Assembly: GCA_963723455.1 (NCBI GenBank)
Contig: CAVRQM010000001.1
Coordinates: 620,001 to 684,000 of the forward strand
Length of the DNA: 64,000 bases
Direction of reading: 5' to 3'
Source of the DNA: CAVRQM01 sp963723455
GTDB lineage: Bacteria; Pseudomonadota; Alphaproteobacteria; Acetobacterales; Acetobacteraceae
In this document: positions 8,915 to 17,587 of the stretch, piece by piece
Layout of the letters: every line of letters begins with the position of its first letter
Position numbering within the stretch: the stretch's first letter is position 1
Notes under the pieces: model-generated
Databases searched by the model: none
What the model was told of the DNA's origin: nothing
The model's input: the letters and a program-made list of their open reading frames with translations, nothing else
Made by a program: the position numbers and the translations under genes

Positions 8915-9394
8915 ATGGACCAGCCCGACTTGCGCCTGCGCGTCGCCGACTTCCCGCGCCCGCCGGCGATCGAGCCGGAGCGCCGGCGCATACGGGTCAT
9001 GCTCGGCGGCGAGACGATCGCCGACACCGAGGCCGCCTGGCGGGTGCTGGAGACCACGCATCCCCCGACCTATTACCTGCCCTGGGCCGCGTTCCGCCCG
9101 GACTCGCTGAACGTCGGCCAGCGCCGCAGCCTGTGCGAGTGGAAAGGCTCCGCCCGCTACGTGACGCTGCGCGGCGGCGGCCGCAGCGAGACCGACGCCG
9201 GCTGGTTCTATCCCGACCCGATGCCGGCCTATGCCGGCCTGCGCGACCATGTGGCGATCTATGCCGGACGCATGGACGCCTGCTTCGTCGGCGACGAGCG
9301 CGTGACCCCGCAGCCGGGCGGATTCTACGGCGGTTGGATCACCGCCGAACTGATCGGCCCGTTCAAGGGCGCTCCGGGCACCGAGTTCTGGTAG
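8915..9394 (+). CDS. DUF427 domain-containing protein
   Basis: 159 residues carrying the DUF427 pattern: RRIRVMLGGETIADT, TYYLPWAAFRPDSL, CEWKGSARYVTLR, and the C-terminal GRMDACFVGDERVTPQPGGF with YGGWIT. The family is a small conserved beta-fold protein with no firmly established function. It follows the GST gene after 12 bases, so the two are likely co-expressed. The annotation rests on the recognisable CEWKG and PGGFYGGW segments. Confidence 0.85.
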   Translation: MDQPDLRLRVADFPRPPAIEPERRRIRVMLGGETIADTEAAWRVLETTHPPTYYLPWAAFRPDSLNVGQRRSLCEWKGSARYVTLRGGGRSETDAGWFYPDPMPAYAGLRDHVAIYAGRMDACFVGDERVTPQPGGFYGGWITAELIGPFKGAPGTEFW

Positions 9395-9420
9395 CGCCGC
9401 TCCAGCCGGCGACCGTCGCC

Positions 9421-10482
9421 ATGGTGCTGCCGCCGCGCGAGTCGTTTTCGCCCGAGGCGGCGGGAGCGATCGGGCTGCTGGTGCATCGGCAGGCGGTGGC
9501 GGCGAGCCGCTACCGGCGCGTGGTCGTGGGGCGCCCGGTCGGGGCGGCATTTCCTGTCGCCCTGTTCCAGCCGGCGCGGCAGGCGTGGCTGCCGGTTCCG
9601 ATCGGTCGGCGCTACGCGGCCGGCGTCGCGCGCGCGCTGCGGCGGCTGCGGCCGACCCTGGTCGAGGTGCATAATCGGCCCGACCTCGCGCTGCGCCTGA
9701 CCCGACTCGGCGCGCCGGTGACCCTGGTGCTGCACAACGACCCGCAGACGATGCGGCTGTGGCGGCCGGCGGAGGCGGCGCGGCTGGCGCAGATCGTCGC
9801 GGTTTCGGCCTGGCTGCGCGAACGGGTGGGGCTGCCGGATGTGGCGGTGCTGCCGAACTGCATCGACCTCGCCGATATGCCAGCGCCCGCCCGCGCACGT
9901 GAGCCGCTGGTCCTGTTCGCCGGCCGCATGGTCGCCGACAAGGGGGCGGATGCGTTCGTCGCTGCATGGGCGCAGGCGCGGGCGGCCCTGCCGGACTGGC
10001 GGGCCGAGATGATCGGCGCGGACCGGTTCGGCGCGGCCAGTCCGGAGACGCCCTTCCTGCGCCGGCTGCGGCCGCACGCGGCGGCGGCCGGCATCGCCCT
10101 GCATGGCTGGCAGCCGCACGCCAAGGTGCTGGCGGCGATGGCCCGGGCCGCTATCGTGGTGGTGCCGAGCCGCTGGCCCGAGCCGTTCGGCATGACCGCG
10201 CTGGAGGCCGCCGGCTGCGGCGCGGCCGTTGCCTATGCCCCGCGGGGCGGGCTGCCGGAGGTGCTGGGCGACGCCGGCCTTGTCATCGACCCGGACGATC
10301 CTGCCGGCATGGCAGAGGCGCTGGTCGCCTTGGCCCGCGACCCCGCCAAGCTGGCGGCGCTCGGCCGCGCCGGGCGGCAACGGGCGGCGGCGTTCGACAT
10401 CGGCCCGGCGATGGCCCGACTGGACGCGCTGCGCGACGGCATCCTGGCGACGTGGCCGGGCCGGGGCGGCGACCCTATATGA
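9421..10482 (+). CDS. GT4-family glycosyltransferase
   Basis: 353 residues with the GT-B, family 4 layout: LVEVHNRPDLALRL in the N-terminal half, LVLFAGRMVADKGADAFV at the start of the donor domain, LHGWQPHAKVLAAM, and the nucleotide-sugar motif SRWPEPFGMTALEAAGCGAA with its EX7E-type acidic residues. It transfers a sugar from an activated donor to an unknown acceptor. The ATG at 9421 is the first in-frame ATG after the DUF427 stop. No ribosome site is obvious, so an upstream GTG is possible. It lies directly before the CobW gene. Confidence 0.82.
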   Translation: MVLPPRESFSPEAAGAIGLLVHRQAVAASRYRRVVVGRPVGAAFPVALFQPARQAWLPVPIGRRYAAGVARALRRLRPTLVEVHNRPDLALRLTRLGAPVTLVLHNDPQTMRLWRPAEAARLAQIVAVSAWLRERVGLPDVAVLPNCIDLADMPAPARAREPLVLFAGRMVADKGADAFVAAWAQARAALPDWRAEMIGADRFGAASPETPFLRRLRPHAAAAGIALHGWQPHAKVLAAMARAAIVVVPSRWPEPFGMTALEAAGCGAAVAYAPRGGLPEVLGDAGLVIDPDDPAGMAEALVALARDPAKLAALGRAGRQRAAAFDIGPAMARLDALRDGILATWPGRGGDPI

Positions 10483-10508
10483 GCGGGCTTGCAGCAACGG
10501 GAGCAGTC

Positions 10509-11489
10509 ATGGACGGGGTGACGAAGGCGGATCTGGTGCCGGTCACGGTGTTGACCGGCTATCTGGGGGCCGGCAAGACGACGCTGCTCAACCGCATCCT
10601 CTCGGAAGACCACGGCCACAAATACGCGGTGATCATCAACGAGTTCGGCGAACTCGGGGTGGATGGCGCGCTGGTCGTGGACGCCGACGAGGAGGTGTTC
10701 GAGATGAACAACGGCTGCGTCTGCTGCACCGTGCGCGGCGACCTGATCCGCATCGTCGGCGGCCTGATGAAGCGACGGGGAAAGTTCGACGGCATCATCG
10801 TCGAAACCACCGGTCTCGCGAACCCGGCTCCCGTCGCGCAGACGTTCTTCGTCGATGACACAATCCGCACGAAAACCCGGCTGGATGCGATCGTCACAGT
10901 GGTCGATGCCAAGCACGTGGCCGCCCGCCTGTCCGACAGCCCGGAGGCCCAGGAGCAGATCGCGTTCGCCGACGTGATCGTGCTGAACAAGACCGATCTT
11001 GTGACCCCCGACGAGCTGACGGCGGTCGAGGCGCGCCTGCGCCAGATCAACCGGTTTGCCGCCATCCACCGGGCGCAGCGCGGCGACGTGCCGGTGGCCG
11101 AGCTGCTGGGCCAGGGCGCGTTCGATCTGGATCGGGTGCTGGCCCGCGTCCCGGACTTCCTTACCGACGACGCGCACGAACACGACGGCGACGTGGCCAG
11201 CATGAGTTTCGAGGCGAAGCGGCCGCTCGATCCGCAAAAGTTCAACGCCTGGATCGGCGCGCTGCTGGCCGAGAAGGGCAGCGACATGCTGCGTACCAAG
11301 GGCATCCTGGCCTACCCGCGCGAGGCCCGCCGGTTCGCGTTCCAGGCGGTGCACATGATGGCCGATGGCGATTTCATCGGTGCGTGGCCCGAGGGTGAGG
11401 AGCGGGTCAGCCGCATCGTGTTCATCGGCCGCAACCTCAATCGCCCGCAGTTGCGGCGCGGCTTCGAGTCCTGCCAGGTTCCGGCGTGA
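10509..11489 (+). CDS. CobW/COG0523 GTPase (metal chaperone family)
   Basis: 326 residues with the P-loop GYLGAGKTTLLNRIL, the metal-site motif NGCVCCTVRGDL (CxCC), the switch region VETTGLANPAPV and the guanine motif NKTDLV, followed by the CobW C-terminal domain. Members are GTP-dependent metallochaperones, often for zinc or cobalt. An ATG at 10479 is also in frame, but the one at 10509 has GGGAG at proper spacing and aligns with the family start. The stop overlaps the GTG of the downstream WD40 gene (GTGA), so the two are translationally coupled. The GTPase-WD40 pairing suggests joint function (inference). Confidence 0.9.
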   Translation: MDGVTKADLVPVTVLTGYLGAGKTTLLNRILSEDHGHKYAVIINEFGELGVDGALVVDADEEVFEMNNGCVCCTVRGDLIRIVGGLMKRRGKFDGIIVETTGLANPAPVAQTFFVDDTIRTKTRLDAIVTVVDAKHVAARLSDSPEAQEQIAFADVIVLNKTDLVTPDELTAVEARLRQINRFAAIHRAQRGDVPVAELLGQGAFDLDRVLARVPDFLTDDAHEHDGDVASMSFEAKRPLDPQKFNAWIGALLAEKGSDMLRTKGILAYPREARRFAFQAVHMMADGDFIGAWPEGEERVSRIVFIGRNLNRPQLRRGFESCQVPA

Positions 11490-12529
11490 GCGCCAGGGTC
11501 GCGCCGGATCATGTGCTGGAGACGCGCGGGCGTAGCATCAGCCTGGGCGCATTCGTGGTGGCCTGCGCGTTCGACCGCGCCGGCCGGACCGCCGCCTTCG
11601 CGCTCGGCGACGGCACGCTGCGGCTGCCGCCCGTGGGGCAGGACTCCTGGCCGGCCGCAAGCGCGCATGACGGGGCGGCGCTGAGCCTGGCCACAGATGC
11701 GCGCGACGGCTTCCTGTCCGGTGGCGATGACGGGCGCCTGGTCCGTGTCGGCGCGGATGCCACAGTCACGCCGGTTGCTGAGTACGGCATGAAATGGGTC
11801 GAGCATGTCGCAAGTTTCACCGACGGCAGGAGCTCGCTGCTGGCCTGCGCGGTCGGCAAGCAGGTGCACGTGTTCGATGGCGCCGGGACTGCGCTGAAGT
11901 CGCTGGCGCATCAATCGACGGTGACGGGAATCGCCTTCGATGCGCGGGGCAAGCGCATCGCCGCCAGCCATTACGGCGGCGCAAGCGTGTGGTTCGTCGC
12001 CTCAAAAAGCGACAACCCGCGCATGCTCGAATGGAAAGGCAGCCATACCGGCGTCACAGTCAGTCCGGACGGCGATGCGGTGGTGACCGCGATGCAGGAG
12101 AACGCGCTACACGGCTGGCGGCTGTCGGACGGGCAGCACATGCGCATGTCCGGCTATCCCGCCAAGACCACGTCAATGAGCTTTTCGCGTACCGGCAAGT
12201 GGCTGGCGACGTCGGGCGCCGAGGCGGTGGTGCTGTGGCCGTTCTTCGGCGGCGGCCCGATGGGCAAAGCGCCGACCGAACTGGCCGGCGGCGGCAGCGC
12301 GATCTGCACGGCCGTCGCGTGCCATCCGAGTCATGACGCAGTGGCGGCGGGCTTCGCCGACGGTGTCGTGGCGCTGGCGGACATCGCCACCGCCCGCGTC
12401 CTGCCAGTCGCCGGGCCGGGGCGCGGCCCGGTCTCAGCGATGGCCTGGAGCGGCGACGGCACATTCCTGGCGTTCGGCACGGAAACCGGGTTCGCGGCGC
12501 TGGTGGATTTTTCCGAACGCAAGGAGTGA
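11486..12529 (+). CDS. WD40-repeat protein coupled to CobW GTPase
   Basis: 347 residues starting at GTG, overlapping the CobW stop. It contains several degenerate beta-propeller blades with the usual GH...D spacing, for example GIAFDARGKRIAASHYGGASVWF, SFSRTGKWLATSGAEAVVLWPF and SAMAWSGDGTFLAFGTETGF (positions throughout the chain). The size fits one seven-bladed propeller. No signal peptide is present, so it is probably cytoplasmic. WD40 propellers act as interaction platforms; coupling to CobW suggests a scaffold for metal delivery, which is inference only. Confidence 0.8.
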   Translation: MSARVAPDHVLETRGRSISLGAFVVACAFDRAGRTAAFALGDGTLRLPPVGQDSWPAASAHDGAALSLATDARDGFLSGGDDGRLVRVGADATVTPVAEYGMKWVEHVASFTDGRSSLLACAVGKQVHVFDGAGTALKSLAHQSTVTGIAFDARGKRIAASHYGGASVWFVASKSDNPRMLEWKGSHTGVTVSPDGDAVVTAMQENALHGWRLSDGQHMRMSGYPAKTTSMSFSRTGKWLATSGAEAVVLWPFFGGGPMGKAPTELAGGGSAICTAVACHPSHDAVAAGFADGVVALADIATARVLPVAGPGRGPVSAMAWSGDGTFLAFGTETGFAALVDFSERKE

Positions 12530-12554
12530 CGCGGAGCGTGCGCAGCCCGCTCGG

Positions 12555-13091
12555 TCACGCCGCGTAGATGTCGGCCAGCGCGATCGTGATGCCGGGCGGG
12601 TCGAGGCTGAGCGATCCGGCGCTGACGATGCGCGTGGCGATCGCATCGCCCTCCCGGCGATGATGGATGATTTCCTGCCGCCGGGTGCGCACGACAAGGT
12701 AGTGCTGAACCGAGGGCACACGAAAGTAATCAGCGAGCTTTTCGCCGAAATCGACCGATTGGGTTGAGGGCGAAAGCACCTCGACCACCACCACCGGGTT
12801 GGGAATGGCGACCGCGTCCGGCGCGATCGCCGGACCGCAATGCACTGCAGCATCCGGCTCGTAGTCGGTGCTGGCGTCGATCTCGACGGTCATGCCGTCG
12901 GGCAAGGCCACGCAGGGGATGCCCGCTGCCCGGATTGCATCGCGCAACACCAGCCAGACGCGGCTTTTGACGTGAGCGTGGGCATACCGTTCCGGCGACA
13001 TGGCGATCGGCTCTCCATCGACCAGCTCGTAGCGCCGCGGCTGCTGGACCGCCCATAGCCGGAACATCTCGCGCGACATCGTTTGTGGCAT
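12555..13091 (-). CDS. Uma2-family (DUF820) restriction-endonuclease-fold protein
   Basis: 178 residues matching the Uma2/DUF820 family: YELVDGEPIAMSPER at the N-terminus, then the PD-(D/E)XK-like core with the acidic residues in YEPDAAVHCG and the VVVEVLSPSTQ segment, and EKLADYFRVPSVQHYLVV. These proteins have a nuclease fold but mostly unknown function and are frequent in cyanobacteria and Acetobacteraceae. It is monocistronic, convergent with the WD40 gene (25 bases apart) and divergent from the next unknown gene. Confidence 0.85.
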   Translation of the reverse strand: MPQTMSREMFRLWAVQQPRRYELVDGEPIAMSPERYAHAHVKSRVWLVLRDAIRAAGIPCVALPDGMTVEIDASTDYEPDAAVHCGPAIAPDAVAIPNPVVVVEVLSPSTQSVDFGEKLADYFRVPSVQHYLVVRTRRQEIIHHRREGDAIATRIVSAGSLSLDPPGITIALADIYAA

Positions 13092-13154
13092 GTGACATCC
13101 TCGCGCCGACGTGAGTGGGCGGCGGGAGAGAACCTTGCCACAGTCGGGCGTGCC

Positions 13155-14360
13155 ATGAAACTTCGCAGCGATCAGCCGGCCGACATCGCGGATCATTTCG
13201 TCGGCCTGGTGGGCGCGAAACCCTGGGCGCGACGCATCGAGACGCTTGGGCGCGATTGCAGCGGCGGCCAGCGCACTGGGCGGGCGCTGCTGCATCGGCA
13301 GGCCGTCATCGTCGCCCTGGAACGGCTGCGCCGGCGCGGCCGCAACAGCCCGCCGTCCCGGCTGGAGCAGGCTGTGGCGGCGCTCGCCGCGGAACTGTGC
13401 CATGCGGCAGACGGGCTGACCGGGGCCGGGCGCGACCGGCTTCGGGCCGCCGCCCGGCTCGGCCTGCAGCCGAATGCGACGTTGATGCCGCTGTTCCATC
13501 TGGCGCGCGCTGCCTGCCTGCAACGCCATCGCGGCTTTGCCATCGGATACGCGGGCTTTGCCGAGGGCGCGCCGTTCGACCTGCTGCTGGAACGCGACGG
13601 AGCCGACGCGGAGCTGGCCTGCGACGTGGTCTCCGCCGAGGACGGGCGCGACCTGCACCGCGGCGCCTGGGTGCGGCTGGTCGATCGCATCGACCCCGAC
13701 CTGCAGACCTGGCTGGCGGCGCATCCAGGCCGCTACCTGCTGAAGATGACGTTGCCGCACGGCCTGCGCAGCGGGCCGGACCATCAGGACCGCCTGGCCA
13801 CCCTGCACGCCCGCATCCGCACGATGCTGGAGGGCCAGCGACGCGCCGATCACGACGAGGCGGCGGTGCTGCGGCTGGATCCGCTGATGCTGGCCGGCTC
13901 GCAGGCCGACGAGCTTGGGCTGCTGGCCGGCCTGCGGCGGGAGTTCGGGCACGAGGCGCACCTGGCGGTCACCGGAGGCCAGGGCGGGGTGTTCGTGATG
14001 GCCGCGCGCGCCGGACGCGAGGACAGCGTGGCGGCCGCGATCCGCGACCGGATGGGCGCGGTTGCCCCGGCGCGGCTGACCGGCGCGCGGCCGGGCATCC
14101 TGGCCATGCTGATCGACGACACCGATCGCGCCGAGTGGCGGCATCTGCGCGACCGGCTGATCCTGGAGGGCGAGGCGCGACAGTTCCTGACCCGGCCGGA
14201 GGCGCGCCACGTCGTCGCGGTCACCTGCGCCTCGCGGCTCGAGCTGCTGGACGACGGCGGCGCGGACATGGTGACCGATGGCGAGCTTCGCTTCCGCAAT
14301 CCCGCCCATCCGCAGGCCCGCGCCGCGGCGCTGACCCCGGCGGTCGCATCGTCCATGTGA
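13155..14360 (+). CDS. Conserved-looking hypothetical protein, 401 aa
   Basis: I do not recognise the family. The protein is globular and helical at the N-terminus. In the middle, APFDLLLERDG followed by AELACDVVSAEDGRDLHRGA and YLLKMTLPHGL resembles the beta-alpha core of PD-(D/E)XK-like proteins, but the usual ExK is replaced by LACD, so this is a weak analogy. No membrane segments or signal peptide. The ATG at 13155 was chosen over 13083 because the 5' part is shared with the promoter region of the divergent Uma2 gene. Codon use resembles the neighbours, so it is probably a real gene. Confidence 0.65.
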   Translation: MKLRSDQPADIADHFVGLVGAKPWARRIETLGRDCSGGQRTGRALLHRQAVIVALERLRRRGRNSPPSRLEQAVAALAAELCHAADGLTGAGRDRLRAAARLGLQPNATLMPLFHLARAACLQRHRGFAIGYAGFAEGAPFDLLLERDGADAELACDVVSAEDGRDLHRGAWVRLVDRIDPDLQTWLAAHPGRYLLKMTLPHGLRSGPDHQDRLATLHARIRTMLEGQRRADHDEAAVLRLDPLMLAGSQADELGLLAGLRREFGHEAHLAVTGGQGGVFVMAARAGREDSVAAAIRDRMGAVAPARLTGARPGILAMLIDDTDRAEWRHLRDRLILEGEARQFLTRPEARHVVAVTCASRLELLDDGGADMVTDGELRFRNPAHPQARAAALTPAVASSM

Positions 14361-14434
14361 CCCAGGGGGAACTGCTCATGCCGACGCGACGTTTCTGACG
14401 GTCTGTGAGGCGTGGCGCGCAAGATGGATTGGCA

Positions 14435-14590
14435 ATGACCGAGACCGATATGGACCACAAGCTCGACGAACTCGACAGGCTGCTGAACGATCCCGACGTG
14501 CCGATGGAGCCGAACCGGGTCTGGTCGCTGCTGGCCGAGATTTCGGGACACGACGCAGCCTCCGGACAGGTCGCGCTGAAGGCTGCCTGA
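14435..14590 (+). CDS. Small protein, 51 aa, unknown function
   Basis: An acidic, helical 51-residue peptide (KLDELDRLLNDPDVPMEPNR and SLLAEISGHDAA). The sequence has the flavour of a release-factor N-terminal helix (LxxLLxDPxV), but it is far too short to be one. A start at 14405 is also in frame; the ATG at 14435 is chosen because conserved-looking sequence begins there. It lies alone between convergent and unrelated genes. A function cannot be given. Confidence 0.5.
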   Translation: MTETDMDHKLDELDRLLNDPDVPMEPNRVWSLLAEISGHDAASGQVALKAA

Positions 14591-14626
14591 GGCGTCCCAA
14601 GATTTCAGCAACCGGGCGTATCCACG

Positions 14627-15373
14627 CTACTCGGTCCGCGCCGCGATCAGGAACTCCCGGTTGCCCTCCGGTCCGGTGATCGGGCTTTCCTCTATCCCCA
14701 GCACCGACCAGCCCGGCAGCCCCGCCCACCAGCCCCGGATCCGCGTGCAGACCTGGCGATGGATGTCGGGGTCGCGCACCACGCCGCCCTTGCCCACCGC
14801 GCCAGGACCAGCCTCGAATTGCGGCTTGATCAGCGCCACCGCCCAGGCGCCCGACGCGCACAGCGACAGCGGCGCGGGCAGCAGGGTCGCCAGGCCGATG
14901 AAGCTGGCATCGCAGACCAGGGCGGCGACCGGCTCGCCGATAGCCGAATTCGTCAGGTAACGCGCGTTAACACGCTCATGCACCACCACGCGCGCGTCGC
15001 TGCGCAGCTTCCAGGCGAGCTGGCCGTGCCCGACATCCACGGCATGCACCCGCGCTGCTCCGCGCGTCAGCAGCACGTCGCTGAAGCCGCCTGTCGAGGC
15101 CCCCACGTCAAGGCACACCCGGCCCGCCGGATCCAGACTGAAGCGGTCGAGCGCGTGCGCCAGCTTGACGCCGCCGCGCGATACCCAGGGATGATCCTGG
15201 CCGCGCACCTCCAACGCCACGCCTTCGGCGACCGGCTGGCCGGCCTTGTCGATCCGCCGCTCGCCGGCGAACACCTTGCCGGCCAGGATCAGCGCCTGAC
15301 CGCGCGCGCGGCTCTCCACCAGCCCGAGATCAACCAGGCGCTGATCGGCGCGGGTGCGCGGCGCGGCGGTCAA
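14627..15373 (-). CDS. tlyA: TlyA-type rRNA 2'-O-methyltransferase
   Basis: 248 residues with an N-terminal S4 RNA-binding domain (RADQRLVDLGLVESRARGQ) and a FtsJ-like methyltransferase domain: the SAM motif CLDVGASTGGFSDVLL, AVDVGHGQL and the catalytic-lysine region LIKPQFE. The family methylates cytidines in 16S and/or 23S rRNA; older annotations call it hemolysin A. The only sensible start is a TTG at 15373, which overlaps the rsmA stop (TTGA), so the two rRNA-modification genes are translationally coupled. Confidence 0.88.
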   Translation of the reverse strand: MTAAPRTRADQRLVDLGLVESRARGQALILAGKVFAGERRIDKAGQPVAEGVALEVRGQDHPWVSRGGVKLAHALDRFSLDPAGRVCLDVGASTGGFSDVLLTRGAARVHAVDVGHGQLAWKLRSDARVVVHERVNARYLTNSAIGEPVAALVCDASFIGLATLLPAPLSLCASGAWAVALIKPQFEAGPGAVGKGGVVRDPDIHRQVCTRIRGWWAGLPGWSVLGIEESPITGPEGNREFLIAARTE

Positions 15374-16188
15374 CCGCCAGCACCGCCGAGCAGGGCGGCC
15401 AGCGTCGCAAACTCGGCGATGCTCAGCGTCTCGGCGCGCCGGTCGCCGGCGATGCCGGCGCGGTCCAGCAGCGCCACCCCGCCCAGCGCGCGCAGCGAGC
15501 CGCGCAGCATCTTGCGCCGCTGGCCGAACGCCGCCGCGGTCACCCGCTCCATCGCCGCGACCAGCGCGGCCGGCGGCTGCCCGGCCCTCGGGGTCAACGT
15601 CACCACCGCCGACCACACCTTTGGCGCCGGCGCGAACGCCTCGGGCGGGATGCGGAGGCGCAGCTCGGCTTCGCAGAGGAACTGCGCCAGCACCGACAGC
15701 CGCCCGTAATCCGGGGTGTCCGGGGCGGCGCAGATGCGCAACGCCACCTCCTGCTGGAACATCAGGGTCATGCGTTCCCAGGACGCCGCCTGCCGCAGCC
15801 AGCCGACCAGCAGCGGCGAGGCGATGTTGTAGGGCAGGTTCGCGACGATCTGCCGCGGCGCCGGCGCGAGCGCCGCCAAATCCAGCGCCAGCGCGTCGGC
15901 CTCAATGACGCGCAGCCGGCCCTGGCTCTCGGGAACCAGTTCGGAAACGGCGCTGGCCGCGCGAGGGTCGAACTCGACGGCGACCACGCCGGCGGCTTGC
16001 CCGTCCAGCAGCGCCCGCGTCAGTCCGCCGGGGCCTGGGCCGACCTCGACTACATGCCGCCCGGACAGGTCGCCTGCCTGCCGCGCCACGCGGGCGCACA
16101 GGTTCTCGTCCAGCAGGAAGTGCTGGCCCAGCGCGCGGCGCGCGTCCAGCCCGTGCCGCGCGATCACCTCACGCAGCTTCGGGCGCAC
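15370..16188 (-). CDS. rsmA: 16S rRNA dimethyladenosine transferase RsmA (KsgA)
   Basis: 272 residues starting at GTG. It has LGQHFLLDENLCARVA near the N-terminus, the SAM-binding EVGPGPGGLTRAL and the catalytic NLPYNIASPLL motif, with the C-terminal helical domain (AFGQRRKMLRGSL). RsmA dimethylates two adjacent adenosines near the 3' end of 16S rRNA during small-subunit maturation. It follows SurA by 14 bases, the common surA-(pdxA)-rsmA arrangement without pdxA here, and is coupled to tlyA downstream. Confidence 0.93.
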   Translation of the reverse strand: MRPKLREVIARHGLDARRALGQHFLLDENLCARVARQAGDLSGRHVVEVGPGPGGLTRALLDGQAAGVVAVEFDPRAASAVSELVPESQGRLRVIEADALALDLAALAPAPRQIVANLPYNIASPLLVGWLRQAASWERMTLMFQQEVALRICAAPDTPDYGRLSVLAQFLCEAELRLRIPPEAFAPAPKVWSAVVTLTPRAGQPPAALVAAMERVTAAAFGQRRKMLRGSLRALGGVALLDRAGIAGDRRAETLSIAEFATLAALLGGAGG

Positions 16189-16202
16189 CGGGGCCGGCCG
16201 GG

Positions 16203-17537
16203 TCAGACCCGCTGGTCGATGATGGCGCGGCGGCGCAGGTCGCGCTGCAGCTGGCGCGAAGCCCGCTCGATCCGCTCGCCCAGGATGCGCTCGGACATGT
16301 CCGCCTTCGACGGCAGACCGGCGGTCTTGGTCTCCCGCGAGCAGACCATCACCACAGCGATGCCGTCCTCGGCCACCAGCGGCTGGCTGGCATGGCCGGG
16401 TTGCAGCTTTTCCAGCACGGCTTTCATGGCCGGTGGCACGCTTGCCAGAACGACCTGGCCGGGGTCGGCCGGACGGCCGCTGCCGAACTGCTTGTCCGCC
16501 GCCTCGATCGCGTCGCAGCTGGTGGCGCTCGACGACAGATGCTGCGCCTGCGCCAGCGCCTGCTTCTGCTGTTCGGTCGGCGCCTGCGGGTTCAGCTTGA
16601 CGGTGAACGGGATGAAAGCCTGGCGCATGTCCAGCACGTCCTGCACGTCGTGGCCGATCTCGCGCTTGCCGCGCAGGGTCACGATGTCGATGCCGCCGGG
16701 CACGCGGATCGGGTTGCTGACCGCGCCCACCGGCATCTGCGCCAGGATGCCGGCCACCGCCGGGTCCAGGCTGTCCGGCTGCACCCAGCCCAGATCGCCG
16801 CCGGCCAGCGCGGTCTGGCTCTGGCTGAACTGCGCCGCGGCCACGGCGAACGGCGCGCCGTCATGCAGTTGCTGGATCACCGTATCGGCGAACTTCTGCG
16901 CCTGCGCGCCGGATTGCGGGTTCTCGACCGGAATGAAGATCTCGCCGACCTCGTATTCCGGCTGGCCGATCTCGGCCTTGAGCGCGCCCATCTGTTCGGC
17001 GATATCGGCGTCGCTGACCTGCGCCTGCGGACCCAACACCTCGCGCAGCACGCGGGTCCAGCCGATCTGCACCCGGATCTGGTCGATCAGGGTCCGCATC
17101 CCCACCCCGGACGCGGCCAGCCGGCTGCGCAGCGTGCCCGCCGCCATGCCGTTCCGGCTCTCCAGCTCGCCGATCGCCCGCGCGATGTCCTGGTCGGAGA
17201 CCACGATCTGCCGGCGCTGGATCTCCTGCAGGCGCAGCCGCTCGTCGATCAGTTGCTGGGTGATCTGCGGGGTCAGGCGGGCCAGCACGTCAGGGCTTTC
17301 CGGCAGCCCCGCCGAAAGCGCGAACAGCCGGCGGCGATTGTCCACGTCCTCGCGGCTGATGACATCGCCGTTGACCACGGCGACGATCGACGCCGCCTCG
17401 GCCGGCGGCAGCGCCGGGGCAGCCGCGTCAGGCTGGCTGCGCGGCTGGGCGCAGCCGGCGGCCGGCAGGCCGCAACCGAGGCATGCGGCCAGGACGGCAG
17501 GGAGGAACGGATGGGATCGGAACATGGCGTGGAGCAT
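16203..17537 (-). CDS. surA: SurA-like periplasmic peptidyl-prolyl isomerase
   Basis: 444 residues. An N-terminal signal segment with hydrophobic core and cysteine (LPAVLAACLGCGLPAAGCAQ) may be cleaved by signal peptidase I or, less likely, lipidated. The SurA N-domain (IVAVVNGDVISREDVDNRR, then ITQQLIDERLRLQE) is followed by one clear PpiC/parvulin domain (EIFIPVENP ... FSQSQTALAGGDLGWV) and a C-terminal helix. SurA chaperones outer-membrane proteins through the periplasm. The ATG at 17537 is preferred over 17525 because GAGGG lies upstream. Confidence 0.87.
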   Translation of the reverse strand: MLHAMFRSHPFLPAVLAACLGCGLPAAGCAQPRSQPDAAAPALPPAEAASIVAVVNGDVISREDVDNRRRLFALSAGLPESPDVLARLTPQITQQLIDERLRLQEIQRRQIVVSDQDIARAIGELESRNGMAAGTLRSRLAASGVGMRTLIDQIRVQIGWTRVLREVLGPQAQVSDADIAEQMGALKAEIGQPEYEVGEIFIPVENPQSGAQAQKFADTVIQQLHDGAPFAVAAAQFSQSQTALAGGDLGWVQPDSLDPAVAGILAQMPVGAVSNPIRVPGGIDIVTLRGKREIGHDVQDVLDMRQAFIPFTVKLNPQAPTEQQKQALAQAQHLSSSATSCDAIEAADKQFGSGRPADPGQVVLASVPPAMKAVLEKLQPGHASQPLVAEDGIAVVMVCSRETKTAGLPSKADMSERILGERIERASRQLQRDLRRRAIIDQRV

Positions 17538-17587
17538 GCTGGCATTTACCCTCAGCGGTGGCCGCCGCCAAGCGCCCAACCTTGCCC

